From Solibacillus ferritrahens (GTDB taxonomy: Bacteria > Bacillota > Bacilli > Bacillales_A > Planococcaceae), in NCBI RefSeq assembly GCF_037027585.1, contig NZ_JAXCLE010000011.1:62001-126000 (forward strand): 64,000 nt of DNA, read 5' to 3'. The notes under the pieces are model-generated. The model was not told where the DNA came from. It worked only from the letters and a program-made list of their open reading frames with translations, and searched no databases. The position numbers and the translations under genes are program-made. Positions within the stretch are counted from its first letter, which is position 1. Each line of letters starts with the position of its first letter. Shown here piece after piece: positions 34,661 through 42,713 of the stretch.

Positions 34661-35215
34661 TTGCGTAAAAAAAGAAGACGAAATAAAAAAAGGCTGCCGA
34701 TTATTCCGTTATTTTTCATTACCTTAGCTGCTGCAGTTGGTTTTAATGCAACGAAAACTTTAGAAGGTATGGGTATTGGAATTATCACTTATTTCGTACT
34801 CTATATCGGTTTTATAATTTGGCTGAAAACACGAATAATAAGAAAGTTACGGAAATCCGGTATTCGAGAAGTCGACCAAATGAGCGGTGAAGATTTCGAA
34901 AAGTTTTTAGGAGAATTGTTTAAACGCCGCGGTTTTAAAGTGAGCTATACTGCAACGAGTGGCGATTATGGTGCGGACCTCATTTTGAAGGATGGGAAAG
35001 ACATCATTGCCGTGCAGGCAAAACGGTATTCCAGCACGGTCGGTGTAAAGGCTGTACAGGAGATTATCGGTGCGGTGAAAATGTATGAGGCAACAGAAGC
35101 ATGGGTTGTAACAAACAGTCATTTTACCCGGCAGGCCGAAAAACTTGCAGACATTAATGACGTTTATTTAATCGATCGTGATGAATTAATTCAAATCATC
35201 TTAAATAAAAGATAG
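34661..35215 (+). CDS. Membrane-anchored Mrr-like restriction endonuclease domain protein
   Basis: 184 residues from TTG 34661 after AAAAGGAG. A basic N-terminus and two membrane helices (about 13-30 and 35-55) precede an Mrr-type nuclease domain: EDFEKFLGELFKRRGFKV, the catalytic DYGADLIL and VQAKRYSS (D...QxK motif). Stand-alone Mrr-fold proteins can cut modified DNA, but membrane-bound members have unclear roles, perhaps with incoming DNA. It has its own promoter and terminator. Confidence 0.87.
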   Translation: MRKKRRRNKKRLPIIPLFFITLAAAVGFNATKTLEGMGIGIITYFVLYIGFIIWLKTRIIRKLRKSGIREVDQMSGEDFEKFLGELFKRRGFKVSYTATSGDYGADLILKDGKDIIAVQAKRYSSTVGVKAVQEIIGAVKMYEATEAWVVTNSHFTRQAEKLADINDVYLIDRDELIQIILNKR

Positions 35216-35264
35216 AAGGGTTGTGTTCAGAGTCAATTTGATTTTGAACATAACCCTTTTTTGT
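35216..35264 (+). terminator. Terminator between the Mrr-like gene and nos
   Basis: AAGGGTTGTGTTCA (35216-35229) pairs with TGAACATAACCCTT (35245-35258), one wobble, then T residues. It could also serve the convergent nos gene. Confidence 0.88.
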
Positions 35265-35276
35265 AGTGCCGTCCCA

Positions 35277-36332
35277 TTAATATGGCTGCAATTGATAAAA
35301 GTAATTTGGCTTTTTGATCGTATTCGCAATCGGCTCGTGATAAATGTCCGTTGTCGCCGGTGATAATGGTGGGATGAGCCATACCCAGTTTCCTGTTACA
35401 TCACGGCCGCTTGTTTTTTCTTGCTGGCTAAAAAGTTGAAACTGCTGTGCTGCCGTATGATGATCAACTATACTCACTCCAGCAGTTTTATAAGAATGGA
35501 GTACCGCGATATTTAATTCTACGAGTGCCCGGTCTTTCCAAAGAGAGACATTTAGTGCTGTATCCAAATCCATTGCCTCGGCGATTTTCGGCAAGAAATT
35601 ATAACGGTCCGTATCAGCCAAATTACGTGCTCCAATTTCTGTACCCATATACCATCCATTGAATGGCGCAGCTTGGTAGTCTTCTCCTGCAATATTAAAA
35701 CGCATGCTCGAAATGATTGGGACTGCATACCATTGCATGTTTAGCCTAGAAAAATCATAGTCTGGATGTGTAATAGGCACCTCAAGCACTATTTCTTTTG
35801 GTAAATCAAAGAATATTGGCTCGCGGTCATCTACTTGAACTACAAGCGGTAATACATCATAATTTGTTTTTGCACCTTTCCAGCCGAGACTTTCGCAAGT
35901 TTTCGTAAACTTTATAGACGTGGAATCCCCAATTACTCCTTCATCGGTTTCATATCCTGCATAGCGAATGAGCTGATGATTCCAAATCCGTACACGATTC
36001 GGGTCAAATAAAGTGATTGCTGGCCGAATCTTACCGCTGTTTGTGGCAAATTCAATATGCTTTACAAGTGCTTCGTATATTTCGTATTCATTTAGCAATT
36101 GACGCTGATCAAAAACGGTTAAGCTATTCCAAAAAAGCCGGCCGATACACTTATTGCTGTTGCGCCATGCAACTCGCGCACCATAAGTAAGTTCCTCGGT
36201 CGTTAAAATAAATGCCGGATGCTTAGCTTCCTCTATACGTAACTTTAGCCAGTCATCCGATTGCTTCGTTTCTTGTTTATATAAAGTGAGAAATTCAATT
36301 CGTTCTTGTAATTCCTTCGTTGTAGTTGTCAT
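35277..36332 (-). CDS. nos: Bacterial nitric oxide synthase, oxygenase domain
   Basis: 351 residues, the normal length of bacterial NOS lacking a reductase domain. It makes nitric oxide and citrulline from arginine. The heme-ligand Cys is in WRNSNKCIGR, the arginine-binding Glu in NGWYMGTEIGARN, and the pterin-site segment is TGNWVWLIPPLSPATT. Reducing partners are usually general flavodoxins or reductases elsewhere. ATG 36332 follows AGGGAGA. In related bacteria the NO protects against oxidative stress and antibiotics. Confidence 0.96.
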   Translation of the reverse strand: MTTTTKELQERIEFLTLYKQETKQSDDWLKLRIEEAKHPAFILTTEELTYGARVAWRNSNKCIGRLFWNSLTVFDQRQLLNEYEIYEALVKHIEFATNSGKIRPAITLFDPNRVRIWNHQLIRYAGYETDEGVIGDSTSIKFTKTCESLGWKGAKTNYDVLPLVVQVDDREPIFFDLPKEIVLEVPITHPDYDFSRLNMQWYAVPIISSMRFNIAGEDYQAAPFNGWYMGTEIGARNLADTDRYNFLPKIAEAMDLDTALNVSLWKDRALVELNIAVLHSYKTAGVSIVDHHTAAQQFQLFSQQEKTSGRDVTGNWVWLIPPLSPATTDIYHEPIANTIKKPNYFYQLQPY

Positions 36333-36404
36333 CAGTTCATCTCCCTATTCCTTCATTTTGGCCCTTAAAATAAGGAAACTCAATGAAACAACAACTGATT
36401 AAAA

Positions 36405-36423
36405 CATGTATTTTTCATACATG
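36405..36423 (-). promoter_or_regulatory. Dyad upstream of nos
   Basis: CATGTAT (36405-36411), five bases, then ATACATG (36417-36423) form a perfect dyad about 75 bp ahead of nos. The pattern is similar to NO-sensing NsrR-type operators, but the identity is a guess. Confidence 0.4.
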
Positions 36424-36499
36424 ACTAAAAGTGTTCATAATGTCGAGTGTAGGATTATTAAAATCTATTTTTCGTAAGGTTACCGATTCACTTTCATAT

Positions 36500-36690
36500 T
36501 CATTTAGTTAGGCGAATTAAAATTTCACCTTGATGTTTTCTACTTTCGATTAGACGATGTGCCCTCTGAATGCCTTCTAAATCTAATACACGTGCAATTG
36601 GAACAGTTAATTTGCCACTTCAAATAGTAAGATTATCCGCTCAACAACAGGAGCTAAGCGAGCAGGGTCTTCATTACGAGTTATTTAAAA
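36500..36690 (-). pseudogene. Degraded zinc-binding alcohol dehydrogenase / quinone oxidoreductase fragment
   Basis: On the minus strand one frame reads RNEDPARLAPVVERIILLFE, and after a frameshift near 36620 a second frame reads GKLTVPIARVLDLEGIQRAH and continues to RLTK with a stop at 36500. Together they match the C-terminal end of NADPH-quinone oxidoreductase-like MDR proteins. The rest of the gene is missing, so this is a decayed 3' remnant. Confidence 0.75.
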
Positions 36691-36717
36691 TAAAATAGCC
36701 GCCCAAATTCGGACGGC
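36691..36717 (-). terminator. Terminator of the tct operon
   Basis: On the minus strand GCCGTCC pairs with GGGCGGC (36698-36717, one G-U), followed by TATTTTATTT. Confidence 0.75.
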
Positions 36718-36759
36718 AACTTTTTATTTAAACACGAAATATACTCTAGTAGCTATAGC

Positions 36760-38286
36760 TCATCCTTCTTCATTAATAATTACATTTTTACCGCGCAACT
36801 TCATGAGAATCGGAATTAATATCCATAAAACGGCAATAACTAAAAAGATTAATGAGAGTGGTTTTGCTATGAAAATACTGAATTCCCCATTTGAAATCGT
36901 TAAAGCGCGACGCATGTTATTCTCAATCATTGGACCTAATACAAGCGCTAAAACTAAAGGAGCAACAGGAAAATCATTTTTTGCAAAGAAATAGCCTGCA
37001 ATCCCGCAACCTAATAATAAGAATAAATCAAATGTCGTATATTGAACTGCGTATACACCGAAGATTGAAATAGCAATAATGATAGGTAACAAAAATCTTT
37101 TCGGTGTTTGAATAATTTTTGCGAAAACACGAACCAGTGGCATGTTTAATATAAGCAGCATTAAGTTTCCAAGGAACATACTGGCAATTAGGCCCCACGC
37201 TACGTCTGGGTGTTCCTCAAACAATAATGGACCCGGCTGAATGTTGTACATGATGAACGCACCCATTAAAATAGCTGTCGTCCCTGATCCCGGGATACCT
37301 AATGTTAGTAGTGGAATCATCGCACCACCCGATGCTGCATTATTTGCAGATTCCGGAGAAGCAACTCCGGCAATATTTCCTTTACCGAAAGATTCTGGAT
37401 TTTTGCTAATCTTCTTTTCTGTAATATACGCAAAGAATGAAGCAAGTGTCGCTCCCGCACCTGGTAGTACCCCTAAGAAGAAGCCAAGGAATGAGCCACG
37501 TGCGATTGGTGCTGCACTGTCTTTTAAATCCTTTTTCGTGGGTAAAATACGATCAATTTTTGCGATAGGTTCATCGGCCCCATCCTTCTCAAAAATAGTT
37601 TTAAAAACTTCACCTAATGCAAATAAACCTACAGCGACTGTTAAGAACTCAATTCCACTAAATAAAACTGGCTGGTCATATGTAAATCGTGCAATTCCAG
37701 AAACGGCATCTATTCCAATCGTTCCTAATAATAAACCGAGAACCGTCATTATTAATGCCTTCGTAATTGATTTACCTGCTAAACCGCTTACCGCTGCCAA
37801 TCCTAATAGCATAAGCGAAAAATATTCTGCAGGACCAAAATTTATTGCTACTTTAGATAATGGCCGAGCCAATAAAACCAATCCGATTAATGCAATAATG
37901 CCTGCAATAAACGAGCCGATTGCCGCAATGGATAAGGCTGCTCCAGCCCTTCCTTGCCTTGCCATTTGATACCCGTCTAACGTCGTAACAACTGAAGAAG
38001 ATTCACCTGGCGTATTTAATAAAATAGATGTTGTAGATCCACCATACATTGCACCATAATATACTCCCGCTAGTAAGATGATTGAACTAGTTGCAGCCAT
38101 CTCTATTGGTAACCCTGATGTTAATGTAGCCGTAACAGGAATTAATAGAGCGACCCCACTCATCGGGCCAATTCCCGGCAACACACCTACAGCTGTCCCA
38201 ATAATTACACCTAATAATGCGAATAAAATATTATGCCATTGAAAAGCAATCGCAAATCCATCTAATAAGTACTGTATCGTTGACAA
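36760..38286 (-). CDS. tctA: Tripartite tricarboxylate transporter, large permease TctA
   Basis: 508 residues with about 12 helices. TctA family hallmarks are GVLPGIGPMSGVALLIP near the N-terminus and its repeat GVLPGAGATLASFFAYITEK, plus ESANNAASGGAMIPLLTLGIPG. It forms the main channel for a carboxylate taken up from TctC. It is the third gene of tctC-tctB-tctA, 20 bp after tctB. Confidence 0.93.
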   Translation of the reverse strand: MSTIQYLLDGFAIAFQWHNILFALLGVIIGTAVGVLPGIGPMSGVALLIPVTATLTSGLPIEMAATSSIILLAGVYYGAMYGGSTTSILLNTPGESSSVVTTLDGYQMARQGRAGAALSIAAIGSFIAGIIALIGLVLLARPLSKVAINFGPAEYFSLMLLGLAAVSGLAGKSITKALIMTVLGLLLGTIGIDAVSGIARFTYDQPVLFSGIEFLTVAVGLFALGEVFKTIFEKDGADEPIAKIDRILPTKKDLKDSAAPIARGSFLGFFLGVLPGAGATLASFFAYITEKKISKNPESFGKGNIAGVASPESANNAASGGAMIPLLTLGIPGSGTTAILMGAFIMYNIQPGPLLFEEHPDVAWGLIASMFLGNLMLLILNMPLVRVFAKIIQTPKRFLLPIIIAISIFGVYAVQYTTFDLFLLLGCGIAGYFFAKNDFPVAPLVLALVLGPMIENNMRRALTISNGEFSIFIAKPLSLIFLVIAVLWILIPILMKLRGKNVIINEEG

Positions 38287-38305
38287 ATCAGCTCCTCCTT
38301 TCTAT

Positions 38306-38770
38306 TTAGAGTGGGAATTTAGGTAATGATCCGCCTAACACATTGACGAAGCCGAAGTAAATAATTGCCGAAAATGCTGCTGCCACTATGATAGAGCTAA
38401 CCCATTTTCCTCGTTCAAGGGTTTGAAAAGAGATTAATAAAAATGCAAAGGTTGTAATTAAGTAACCTAGTTTTTCGAGCAAAAATGCATAAGCAACCGC
38501 TGAAATGAAAATAATTAGGAATCGCTTAAAGTTAGAGGATTTGCCCCCTTCTTGCTCCTGAACGATTTTGTACATCGCCTGATGACGAATTGTTTCGAAA
38601 AATAGTAAAATACTTAATCCAATTAAAACAATCCCTAATACAAATGGAAATGTACTCGGGCCAATTTGAGAGCCGTACGCACTTTCAGAAATTTTTTGGG
38701 ATTCGATAATAATTAGTATTCCTAGCACTAAAAATACAATACTCGCAACACGGTCAAATTTTAAATTCAT
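38306..38770 (-). CDS. tctB: Tripartite tricarboxylate transporter, small permease TctB
   Basis: 154 residues with four membrane helices, the usual TctB form. ATG 38770 lies 9 nt after GGAGGT; the longer frame to 38791 lacks such a site. The sequence SQIGPSTFPFVLGIVLIGLS is typical of the family (GP..FP). The 200-bp gap to tctC holds a hairpin and a structured stretch. Confidence 0.88.
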   Translation of the reverse strand: MNLKFDRVASIVFLVLGILIIIESQKISESAYGSQIGPSTFPFVLGIVLIGLSILLFFETIRHQAMYKIVQEQEGGKSSNFKRFLIIFISAVAYAFLLEKLGYLITTFAFLLISFQTLERGKWVSSIIVAAAFSAIIYFGFVNVLGGSLPKFPL

Positions 38771-38796
38771 TCGTTGTACACCTCCTATCAACTACA

Positions 38797-38810
38797 CCTC
38801 GGCGTAATTG
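38797..38810 (-). repeat. Motif CAATTACRCCGAGG next to a ribosome binding site, copy 2
   Basis: Minus-strand CAATTACGCCGAGG lies 8-10 bp ahead of the tctB AGGAGG, like copy 1 at 3885-3898. Confidence 0.4.
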
Positions 38811-38960
38811 AGGCTAGATTCCACTTTAGGCCCATATGATGTGGACCAATCAGTCGCTGTCGTACTATAAGATACTTTTAAGTACTCCTCTATCGAATCC
38901 GTGACATCCACCGGGGCTTTATATTCATTAAGCCGGAGTTTGGATTCCCGCTAAAGGAAG
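38811..38960 (-). other. Possible structured RNA between tctC and tctB
   Basis: The minus-strand RNA can form several short stems: AATCC with GGATT around an inner CCGGCTT/AAGCCCCGG stem (about 38895-38945), and TCCAC with GTGGA (about 38818-38840). No ORF is present. It may be a regulatory or mRNA-processing element that sets the TctC:TctB ratio. Confidence 0.35.
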
Positions 38961-38968
38961 GAAAAGTA

Positions 38969-38992
38969 ATGTAGGCAAATAAATGCCCACAT
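38969..38992 (-). terminator. Partial terminator after tctC
   Basis: ATGTGGGCA and TGCCTACAT pair with one mismatch (38969-38992), followed by a weak U stretch. It may let the binding protein be made in excess over the permeases. Confidence 0.5.
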
Positions 38993-39002
38993 CATGTAAA
39001 AA

Positions 39003-40022
39003 TTATTTTTGCATACCTAAAGCTGTTAAAATTTCAGTAATTGTACCTTCTTGTTCTTCAAGGAATTTCGTGAAATCATCACCTGCACGGAAGTCTTGTG
39101 CCCAGCCGTTACGATCTAATTCTGCCTTCCATTCCTCTTTTTCATTTAACTCTGTTAACTTTTCAACCCAATATTCCTTAGCTGTATCGGACATATCTTT
39201 CGGTCCAAAAATACCACGCCAAATAGTAAACTCTGATTCAATGCCTAAATCATATAATGTTGGAATTTCTTCTAAGCCTTCAATAGTTAATTTCTCTGGT
39301 GCTGTAACTGCTAAAACTCGAACGTCTCCGCTTTTTACATAAGCCGTTACAGTTGAAATATCTGTTCCGATCGCATCCGCGTTATTCCCTAATAATGCTG
39401 CCATCGCTTCTCCGCCGCCATCATAAGACACGTATTTTACTGCTTTTGGATCAATGCCGTACTCGAATGCAGGTAAGATTGTAACTAAATGATCCATTGA
39501 ACCTGGAGCAGAACCGCCAGCCATTGTAAGCGCTGTTGGATCTGCTTTAACAGCGTCTAATAAATCAGTTAACGATTCGTAAGGAGAGTCAGCACGAACA
39601 ACGATAGCACCAAAATCCTTCGTTAACTGAGCTAAGGGTGTTGTATCTTTATATCCGTAAGGGCTGTTCCCTTCTGCCTTTAAGTTATTAATTAAAATTG
39701 GTGGTGATTTTACCATTAACATATAATCGTTTTTAGCTTCTTTTGTTGCGTATGTTGCCATGAATACGGCACCACCACCACCTGGTTTGTTTTCTACTGT
39801 TATTGGTTTTTCGATTAATTTTGTTTCATTCATAACTTTTGCAATCGAACGAGATGTTAAATCCCATCCCCCGCCAGCCCCTGATGGTGCTACGATTGTT
39901 AAGTTACTTGTTGGATAGTCTTTGTCGCCTGATGATGTCTCCTCACTATCATTACAAGCTGCTAATGTAAGTGTTAACGCTGCTGCTGAAAATAAAGTTA
40001 GTAGCTTTTTTTTCATTGTCAT
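39003..40022 (-). CDS. tctC: Tripartite tricarboxylate transporter substrate-binding lipoprotein TctC
   Basis: 339 residues. The signal peptide ends LAAC (Cys23), so the protein is a membrane-anchored lipoprotein. TctC features include NLTIVAPSGAGGGWDLTSR, ENKPGGGGAV, and the substrate loop GGSAPGSMDH. It binds a carboxylate and delivers it to TctAB. ATG 40022 follows GGGGGAC. A perfect cre match sits in its leader, and a CitA/CitB-type two-component system lies directly upstream. Confidence 0.92.
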   Translation of the reverse strand: MTMKKKLLTLFSAAALTLTLAACNDSEETSSGDKDYPTSNLTIVAPSGAGGGWDLTSRSIAKVMNETKLIEKPITVENKPGGGGAVFMATYATKEAKNDYMLMVKSPPILINNLKAEGNSPYGYKDTTPLAQLTKDFGAIVVRADSPYESLTDLLDAVKADPTALTMAGGSAPGSMDHLVTILPAFEYGIDPKAVKYVSYDGGGEAMAALLGNNADAIGTDISTVTAYVKSGDVRVLAVTAPEKLTIEGLEEIPTLYDLGIESEFTIWRGIFGPKDMSDTAKEYWVEKLTELNEKEEWKAELDRNGWAQDFRAGDDFTKFLEEQEGTITEILTALGMQK

Positions 40023-40052
40023 AAAAATAGTCCCCCTTCTGTTTCACGCGTT

Positions 40053-40067
40053 ATGTAAGCGTTATCT
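40053..40067 (-). promoter_or_regulatory. cre site (CcpA) in the tctC leader
   Basis: ATGTAAGCGTTATCT fits every position of the Bacillus cre consensus WTGNAANCGNWNNCW. It lies about 30 bp upstream of the tctC start, a position suited to CcpA repression in the presence of preferred sugars. Confidence 0.65.
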
Positions 40068-40160
40068 TAATTAAAAAGGATATTTTGTCTTTTTTATATA
40101 TAACGTAACTATTATCTTTTATTTTCATAGAGTCCATATTGTTCATATTGTTCACGACAT

Positions 40161-40193
40161 AAAAAAAGAGCATGTCAACAATACGACATACTC
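40161..40193 (-). terminator. Terminator of the two-component operon
   Basis: GAGTATGTC and GACATGCTC pair on the minus strand (40168-40193) with one G-U, followed by seven U. Confidence 0.9.
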
Positions 40194-40201
40194 CAGTTCG
40201 T

Positions 40202-40891
40202 TTATTTTTTTATAAAGTATCTGCGCTCGGGTCTGCCAACGTAACCGTAAATATGTTCAACAAAGATTACTTTTTCATGCATTAGATGCTCCAAATAACG
40301 CCTTGCCGTTGTTCTGCTTATCCCTATTTCATTGCCCAGCTTTTCAGCAGTAATTCCTTCATCGCAATTTTGAATATAGGTTACCACTTTTTCTTTTGTA
40401 ACAGAATCAATGCCTTTAGGGTTGCTTCCCTTTTCCAGTTCACCAGCGTATGTAAGGTTATTCCACAGTTTTTTTATATCCTCAGCCTGTAAGCGATCGG
40501 TTGAGTTCAATATTGTTTTTTTCTCTTTGTATTTGAGAAGGCATTCGTTAAAACGCTGTAATGTTAAAGGTTTTAATAAAAAATCAATAACACCGCTCGC
40601 ATATGCCTTCTTTACAATTTCAACCTCCGCTGCTGCCGTGATTAAAATAATATCGGTATCCATATCCTTCTTCCTAATATAATCAATTAGTTCTGTCCCC
40701 AAATTATCGGCAAAGTAAATATCCAGCAAAATCAAATCTGGTTTTATTGTATCCAGCCAAATTTTTGCTTCTTCAATTGTATGGGACATTCCTATCGTTT
40801 TAAAACCTTCAATTTGCTCTAAAAACTTTTCATGTATTTGAGCAATCCGCATATCATCTTCAACGATCAATACTTCAATTGTATTCCCCAT
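40202..40891 (-). CDS. CitB/DcuR-type response regulator
   Basis: 229 residues: receiver domain (about 5-125) with acidic pair VEDD, phosphoacceptor Asp in LILLDIYF and Lys in FLLKPLT, then a helix-turn-helix (LGNEIGISRTTARRYLEHL). This is the CitB/DctR/MalR class that controls carboxylate transporters. It is adjacent to, and probably activates, tctCBA. It starts 6 bp after the kinase gene. Confidence 0.92.
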   Translation of the reverse strand: MGNTIEVLIVEDDMRIAQIHEKFLEQIEGFKTIGMSHTIEEAKIWLDTIKPDLILLDIYFADNLGTELIDYIRKKDMDTDIILITAAAEVEIVKKAYASGVIDFLLKPLTLQRFNECLLKYKEKKTILNSTDRLQAEDIKKLWNNLTYAGELEKGSNPKGIDSVTKEKVVTYIQNCDEGITAEKLGNEIGISRTTARRYLEHLMHEKVIFVEHIYGYVGRPERRYFIKK

Positions 40892-40897
40892 ACGGAC

Positions 40898-42481
40898 TCA
40901 CCCCTCTTTTGGAATTGAAAAAATGAATAGTGCCCCACCCAATTCTCCACTTTCAATTGCAATTGAACCATTTAGTTTTTTAAGGTTTTCATTGACAATA
41001 TACAAGCCATAACCCCGAAGTTCTTTGTCTTTTGTTGATTGCTTTTTTTCAAATATACTGTTGATTACTTGTTGATCGATACCATTCCCTGAATCTTCAA
41101 TTTCACAAACGACCTCTTTTTCATCTTCGTAAATATAAATTCGCACAATACGTTCTTCTTCATCTAAATGCTCCACTGCTTCAAAGGCATTCGTTACTAA
41201 ATTCCCCAAAATCGAAATTAGTAGATGCTTTTCAATATGCTGTCCTAATTTCCCGCAAAAACTATCTTCATCTAGTAATAACGTAACCTTCAATTCCTTT
41301 GCTCTATTATAAAAACCAATGATTAGACCACAAATAAACGTATCTTGAATTTTTTCGTTTAAAAATGAGATTAATGCGTGATTCCCAAGCCTCTCAGAAT
41401 GAATCAAGTAGAGAGCTTCATCATACTCCTTCAGTTGAATCAACCCTGAAATTGTATATAAAAAGTTATTGTATTCATGTGTTTGAGCTCGTAACGATTC
41501 TATATATTGCTTTACTTGTGACAGCTCATTTGCCACTAAATCTATTTCCTCAAATGGCCTGAAACTTGACACAGCACCGGTTACTTCGCCCTTATTAACA
41601 ATCGGAACACGGTTTACTAATGTTTTAACGCCATTAATGGTCATCATTCGATCTAATTGTTCATGACCGGAATCCATCACTTTGATTAAGTGGGTATTCG
41701 GAATAACTTCACTAATATTCTTGCCTATTTCAGATTCCCCGCTCCTTAAAATTGCTTTCGCAGAGTGATTAATCAATGTAACGGTGCCCTCTCGATCAAC
41801 CATGATAATTCCTTCTCGAATCGATTCTAATATAGCATTTCGCTCGGACAATATTTTAACGATTTCCTGAGGTTCGTAATCCAATAATTGTGCTTTTGTT
41901 TTATTGGAGAAATACTTAGAAAGAATAATTGATAAAACAATCGTAATGGCAAATATTATTATCAAATACTTGGAATAAACGATATTCGCCGAAAAGATAT
42001 CGGAAAATAAAAAGCCGACTGAAACGACACCAATGATCTCCCCATTCTCATCCTTTACGGGGGCCTTGCCGCGCAACGCTTTACCTAATGTCCCCTCCGC
42101 ATTTGAAATGTAAGCTTCCCCATCACTAAGCGCTTTGGCATTATCGTCCCCGACCATTTTTTCACCGATTCGTTCTTTTACTGGATGAGCATACCTAACT
42201 TCATTCTCATCTCCAACAACCACATATTCGGCATTAATACTCTGTTGAATTTGCAGAGCAATTTTTTGAATTTCCTCAGTTGTTGAAGGTTGCTTCAGTC
42301 CCTCTATAATTACTGGGTGCTCCGAAGCGACTTGTGCAGCACCGAGTGCACGCTCACCAATTTCCTTTTCTACGATTTCCCCAATAACAAAATAAGATGA
42401 AGCTAAACTTATTACTAAAATCATTACAGCCAGAATGGTATTATACTTGAAAAAACGAAAATTTAATGAGCTTCTTTCCAT
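40898..42481 (-). CDS. CitA/DcuS-type sensor histidine kinase
   Basis: 527 residues: membrane helix (about 12-35), extracytoplasmic single Cache/PDC sensor domain (about 36-175), second helix (about 175-198), cytoplasmic PAS (about 215-325), a SpoOB-type histidine region with the phosphorylated His in LRAQTHEYNNFLYTISGLIQ, and a C-terminal ATPase domain (NLVTNAFEAV, EDSGNGI, GYGLYIV). This family senses external di- or tricarboxylates. It likely detects the TctC substrate. Confidence 0.93.
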   Translation of the reverse strand: MERSSLNFRFFKYNTILAVMILVISLASSYFVIGEIVEKEIGERALGAAQVASEHPVIIEGLKQPSTTEEIQKIALQIQQSINAEYVVVGDENEVRYAHPVKERIGEKMVGDDNAKALSDGEAYISNAEGTLGKALRGKAPVKDENGEIIGVVSVGFLFSDIFSANIVYSKYLIIIFAITIVLSIILSKYFSNKTKAQLLDYEPQEIVKILSERNAILESIREGIIMVDREGTVTLINHSAKAILRSGESEIGKNISEVIPNTHLIKVMDSGHEQLDRMMTINGVKTLVNRVPIVNKGEVTGAVSSFRPFEEIDLVANELSQVKQYIESLRAQTHEYNNFLYTISGLIQLKEYDEALYLIHSERLGNHALISFLNEKIQDTFICGLIIGFYNRAKELKVTLLLDEDSFCGKLGQHIEKHLLISILGNLVTNAFEAVEHLDEEERIVRIYIYEDEKEVVCEIEDSGNGIDQQVINSIFEKKQSTKDKELRGYGLYIVNENLKKLNGSIAIESGELGGALFIFSIPKEG

Positions 42482-42620
42482 ATGCTATTACCCCTATTTT
42501 TGGCAATTATTACTTTAGATGATTATAGCATAAGAATTTTCCCTCAATTCTAATAATTCAACAACCCCACTGCAATTTATGCTAATGAGCTTAGCAGGAT
42601 GCTTCCGAAAATGAATCAGC

Positions 42621-42647
42621 CGCTTAGCGCTGAATAATAAGCGGCAC
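42621..42647 (-). terminator. Hairpin downstream of rtcB
   Basis: GCCGCTTA (42621-42628) and TAAGCGGC (42640-42647) form a perfect 8-bp stem, without a clear U run. It may end the rtcB message. Confidence 0.4.
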
Positions 42648-42713
42648 CAAGTGGCTAAATTGTCTTTTTTTGAAGTTATCTATTTAATAGAGTACGGCTT
42701 AATGCCCAGCCCA

